From positions 806,001 to 870,000 of the forward strand of contig OZ244944.1 in the NCBI GenBank assembly GCA_965222335.1: 64,000 nt of DNA, given 5' to 3'. A program made the position numbers and the translations under genes. This DNA comes from G965222335 sp965222335 (GTDB taxonomy: Bacteria; Pseudomonadota; Gammaproteobacteria; Pseudomonadales; Halieaceae). Positions 61,402 through 64,000 of this stretch are shown here, one piece after another (the stretch's first letter is position 1; each line of letters begins with the position of its first letter). The notes under the pieces were generated by a model. It had not been told where the DNA came from. It searched no databases and saw only the letters and a program-made list of their open reading frames with translations.

Positions 61402-62466
61402 ATGACCCTCCTCATCCTGTATGTTTGCCTGGCACTCGGGGTTTCCTTCATCTGCTCCGTGGCAGAGGCGGTGCTGCTGTCGGTTACTACGGCCTACACG
61501 CGCCTGCTGGAGCAGGATGGGCGCAAGGCGGGTGAACGCCTGCGGCTGCTGAAGCAGGATGTGGATCGCCCTCTGTCCGCGATTCTGACGCTCAATACCA
61601 TTGCGCATACCGTGGGCGCGGCGGGCGCCGGGGCCCAGGCCGCGGTAGTCTTTGGCAGCAATATGCTGGGCGTGTTCTCGGCGGTGCTCACTTTCCTGAT
61701 CCTGGTGTTTTCCGAGATCATTCCCAAGACCCTGGGCGCCTTCTACTGGCGTCAGCTGGCCCCTGCGATCAGCTTTCTGCTGGAGTGGATGATCATTCTG
61801 CTCTACCCCTTCGTGGCCATGTCCAACTGGATCACCCGCCTGATTTCCCACCGCAAACCCCTGAAGGGGCTTAGCCGGGAGGAGTTTTCGGTGATGGCGG
61901 AACTCGGTGAAATGGAGGGCGAGCTGGAGGATCACGAATCCCGGATACTGCGCAACCTCCTCGCCCTGCGGGATACCCGGGTCAAGGACGTCATGACACC
62001 GCGACCGGTGCTGTTCTCCCTGCCGGAGGAGCTGACGGTGGGCGAGTACTCCAGGGACCACGGCGATGAGCCCTTCTCCCGTATCCCGGTCTACGGCCAG
62101 AATCAGGACCAGGTGCTGGGCTTCGTGCTGCGCAGTGACCTGATTTCCGCCCAGGGGCGCGGCGAAACCCAGCAGATGTTAAAACAGTACCGCCGGGAGC
62201 TGCCTGCCCTGGTGGGCGCGATTGATCTATTGCGCGCGTTTGAGGTGATGCTGGAACAGGGCACCCACATCATGCTGGTTGTTGATGAGTACGGCGGTGT
62301 GGACGGTGTCATCACCCTGGAGGACGTCTTCGAAACGCTACTGGGAACCGAGATTGTGGATGAGAAGGATCGCACCGCCGATCTGCAGCGCCTGGCGCGG
62401 CGCCTGGGCAAACGCCGCACCCGCGCCATGGGCATAGAGGACGCGCCCCGGGACGCAGGGAAGTAA
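61402..62466 (+). CDS. CNNM/DUF21 transmembrane protein with CBS pair (HlyC/CorC family)
   Basis: A 354-residue protein. The N-terminal DUF21 domain has three to four helices (TLLILYVCLALGVSFICSVA, VLTFLILVFSEIIPKTLGAF). Two CBS domains (about 195-325) follow, with DVMTPRPVLFSLPEELTV and VDEYGGVDGVITLEDVFETLLG. The C-terminal CorC_HlyC domain of longer members is missing; the protein ends in a basic tail. The family is linked to magnesium or sodium handling and not to hemolysis. Confidence 0.88.
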   Translation: MTLLILYVCLALGVSFICSVAEAVLLSVTTAYTRLLEQDGRKAGERLRLLKQDVDRPLSAILTLNTIAHTVGAAGAGAQAAVVFGSNMLGVFSAVLTFLILVFSEIIPKTLGAFYWRQLAPAISFLLEWMIILLYPFVAMSNWITRLISHRKPLKGLSREEFSVMAELGEMEGELEDHESRILRNLLALRDTRVKDVMTPRPVLFSLPEELTVGEYSRDHGDEPFSRIPVYGQNQDQVLGFVLRSDLISAQGRGETQQMLKQYRRELPALVGAIDLLRAFEVMLEQGTHIMLVVDEYGGVDGVITLEDVFETLLGTEIVDEKDRTADLQRLARRLGKRRTRAMGIEDAPRDAGK

Positions 62467-62501
62467 GCGCGCCCTGGTATCTGACACAACCCGGGACAAA
62501 A

Positions 62502-62527
62502 AAAAGGGCCGCTGATGCGGCCCTTTT
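62502..62527. terminator. Bidirectional rho-independent terminator
   Basis: GGGCCGC-TGAT-GCGGCCC (62506-62523) is flanked by an A-run before and TTTT after, between two convergent genes. Either strand yields a GC-rich stem followed by Us. Confidence 0.9.
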
Positions 62528-62552
62528 CCTGTAGACGTATCCAGGGTTGCGT

Positions 62553-62990
62553 TTAGTTGTTCATCGCATCCTTGGCTTCATCCATGGCGTCGTCTGCCTC
62601 GTCGGCGGCGTCATCGGCCATATCACCCATGGAATCAGCGGCGTCTTCTGCGGCATCTTCCGCATCTTCCGCCATGTCGTCCATTGCGTCGGCGGCATCA
62701 TCCATTTTGTCACCGGCGCTATCCATGGCGTCTTCACCGGCATCCGTCATGGAATCGGTGGCATCCGCCATGTTGTCGCCAGCGCTGTCCATGGCATCGC
62801 CGGTGGCGTCCATGGCGTCGTTAGCCATATCGGCCGTTGCATCAACGGCCTCACTGGTCGTTTCCTTCACAGCTTCTGCCGCATTCGACATCGACTGCTT
62901 CGCCTTGTCGGCGTCTTCTTGGCTGCACCCAGAAATCGCCATCACCATGACGGTTGCGAAAAGCGCAGTACCCAGTTGCTGAAGTTTCAT
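62553..62990 (-). CDS. Ala/Asp-rich repetitive lipoprotein
   Basis: A 145-residue protein. ATG at 62990 (MKLQQLGTALFATVMVMAIS) gives a signal with lipobox AISGC. The mature part is an almost pure run of Ala, Asp, Glu, Met and Ser in approximate 7- and 11-residue periods (DAMDSAGDNMADATDSM, DAADAMDDMAEDAEDAAED). It is predicted as a long, strongly acidic amphipathic helix, similar in style to LEA-like or Lpp-like structural lipoproteins. No enzymatic motif. It may act as an envelope spacer or stress protein (inference). Confidence 0.8.
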   Translation of the reverse strand: MKLQQLGTALFATVMVMAISGCSQEDADKAKQSMSNAAEAVKETTSEAVDATADMANDAMDATGDAMDSAGDNMADATDSMTDAGEDAMDSAGDKMDDAADAMDDMAEDAEDAAEDAADSMGDMADDAADEADDAMDEAKDAMNN

Positions 62991-63170
62991 TGTTGTTCCC
63001 CCATATCTCGCGATATTTGATTGGACATTGATGCGGGACGGCGCGCCGCCCTCACTACCCGTTCTCGATGGCGAAACGTTGAGCCCGGTCCGCAACAAGA
63101 CTACACAGGCGCGCCACGGGAGTAAAGCCGCAGGGCATGCTGCCAGGCGCCAAATATTCCGAACACAGGC

Positions 63171-63602
63171 TTAAACGGCGACAATATCATCGTACATTGC
63201 AGCCAGCCGCCGCAGCAGGTCATTTTGCGCGCCAGTTGGGATGTCTCGCCGCTCCATCGCGCGAATCAGGTCTGTGACCACGCGGTTAAACTGGGCGTGG
63301 GTGATTTCCATACCACGGTGGGTCGCCACCATGTCGTCGCCCGTGTATTCACAGGGTCCATCGGCGACCATGCACAGCTGTTCAATAAACTTTTCCCGAA
63401 AGCGCTCAATGTTGGTGTCGGCAAACAGGGGCAGTATCTGCTCGTCGGCGGCAAGCTCATACAGGAAGGCATCGACAATGCCGCTAATGCCCTCGAGCCC
63501 GCCGAGGCGCTGATAGAGGGTTGCGTTGCCGTGTCCGCTGGCACAGCCTGCCAGAGCCAGTGTCAGCAAGAGCACGCCGCACCATCGGTGAAATCGCATC
63601 AT
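63171..63602 (-). CDS. Group 1 truncated hemoglobin carried on a lipoprotein signal
   Basis: A 143-residue protein whose first 20 residues form a lipoprotein signal (LLLTLALAGC). The mature domain is a truncated (2/2) globin: LYQRLGGLEGISGIVDAFL, FREKFIEQLC and the proximal-His region ATHRGMEITHAQFNRVV. Truncated globins bind heme and handle O2 or NO, usually in the cytoplasm; an envelope-anchored version is less usual. It overlaps the downstream DUF3034 gene by 4 bp, so the two are probably co-expressed. Confidence 0.87.
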   Translation of the reverse strand: MMRFHRWCGVLLLTLALAGCASGHGNATLYQRLGGLEGISGIVDAFLYELAADEQILPLFADTNIERFREKFIEQLCMVADGPCEYTGDDMVATHRGMEITHAQFNRVVTDLIRAMERRDIPTGAQNDLLRRLAAMYDDIVAV

Positions 63603-64000
63603 GGCGTCACCTGCAGGGACAGGTACCAGCCGCTCTGGTCGGCAAGCCCGGCGATATCGCCCAGGTCACTGTAGGCCGCCACCACGCTGACGTGCTTCGA
63701 GGGAAACCAGGCGACAAACAGGTCGCGCCAGTCGTCCTCACCCACCGCGTCAAGCCGGTCCGGCTTTTGCCGGTATTCCAGGCCGATAGCCCAGCGCCGG
63801 GTGAGAAAAAGGCCCGCGCTAGCCTCCGCGACCAGGGAATGGTCCGAGCCGCCGGCATCACCGAAGCCGAGCAACCCGCCCTGGTTGGCATCGGTGTAGC
63901 GCAGCGCGCCACTGGCGAATACGTTGCGCCCGAGGAAGCCATCCAGCCACAGGCGGGTCACCGCGAGGTAGGCATCCAGGCCACTGTCATCGGAAGCACC
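63599..64000 (-). CDS. DUF3034 family outer-membrane-like protein (5' end beyond right edge)
   Basis: The last 133 residues of a gene whose start lies outside the window; the frame is open to base 64000. Visible sequence such as GLDAYLAVTRLWLDGFLGRN, SGALRYTDANQGGLLGFGD and GLEYRQKPDRLDAVGEDDWR fits DUF3034, a beta-rich family predicted to form an outer-membrane barrel. It is upstream of, and coupled to, the truncated-globin lipoprotein. Confidence 0.8.
   Translation of the reverse strand, partial: GASDDSGLDAYLAVTRLWLDGFLGRNVFASGALRYTDANQGGLLGFGDAGGSDHSLVAEASAGLFLTRRWAIGLEYRQKPDRLDAVGEDDWRDLFVAWFPSKHVSVVAAYSDLGDIAGLADQSGWYLSLQVTP

Overview
The window looks like chromosomal DNA of a marine gammaproteobacterium, most like the Halieaceae (OM60/NOR5) group. 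This rests on the gene repertoire, not on a search: large TonB-dependent receptors, CoA-linked catabolism, a DUF1302/DUF1329/Ycf48-like/MMPL cluster, a Marinobacter-type fatty acyl-CoA reductase, a DASH cryptochrome and GC-rich codon use. There is one tRNA gene and no rRNA or CRISPR array.

Layout. 1-1714: 5' part of a secreted protein with cadherin-like repeats, open at the left edge. 1836-11523: a catabolic locus with a divergent TetR promoter. On the minus strand it has TetR, a MaoC-DUF35 fusion, a short acyl-CoA dehydrogenase, a MaoC hydratase, an Ltp2-type thiolase-fold protein and an acyl-CoA ligase, followed by a TonB receptor. A second acyl-CoA dehydrogenase lies on the plus strand. 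The parts match the actinobacterial igr/ChsE-ChsH-Ltp2 steroid side-chain pathway. 11590-18881: DASH cryptochrome, an overlapping 52-residue DUF2256 zinc protein, MtfA-type peptidase, cytochrome c, a Notum/pectinacetylesterase-family lipoprotein, a GGDEF protein with a dead EAL domain, and TerB. 18912-25668: the MMPL/Ycf48-like/DUF1329/DUF1302 cluster. 25975-28035: fatty acyl-CoA reductase. 28125-31715: cell-wall enzymes (MltB, Bax-like, polysaccharide deacetylase) and a PPOX protein. 31922-37967: a complete Yej-type peptide ABC transporter. 37975-44332: MltD, SCO1, a TPR protein, an AgcS symporter and a methyltransferase. 44345-48985: a more AT-rich patch with a START protein, a membrane protein, a Crp regulator and an amidohydrolase fragment, then a second TonB receptor.

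49314-60751 is a genomic island of about 11.4 kb in tRNA-Arg(ACG). A 46-bp exact copy of the tRNA 3' half marks its left end and the intact tRNA its right end. Next to the tRNA are a tyrosine integrase, an overlapping excisionase-like HTH gene and a second recombinase of the Integrase_1 family. Cargo: parD with a truncated parE, a cytochrome P450, a MarR regulator divergent from an RND pump (adaptor and transporter), and two hotdog thioesterases behind the pump. A 14-bp third copy of the tRNA anticodon-loop core sits where parE is broken, suggesting two stacked insertions. Paired 11-bp direct repeats near both ends may be integrase arm sites.

60851-64000 returns to chromosomal genes: a secreted hypothetical, a CNNM/CBS protein, an Ala/Asp-rich lipoprotein, a lipoprotein truncated globin and a DUF3034 protein cut by the right edge.

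The strongest leads are the steroid-type operon with its palindromic operator, the MarR-RND-thioesterase-P450 island with its stacked att structure, and a pair of tandem repeats beside the island whose hairpin stems differ by compensatory changes.
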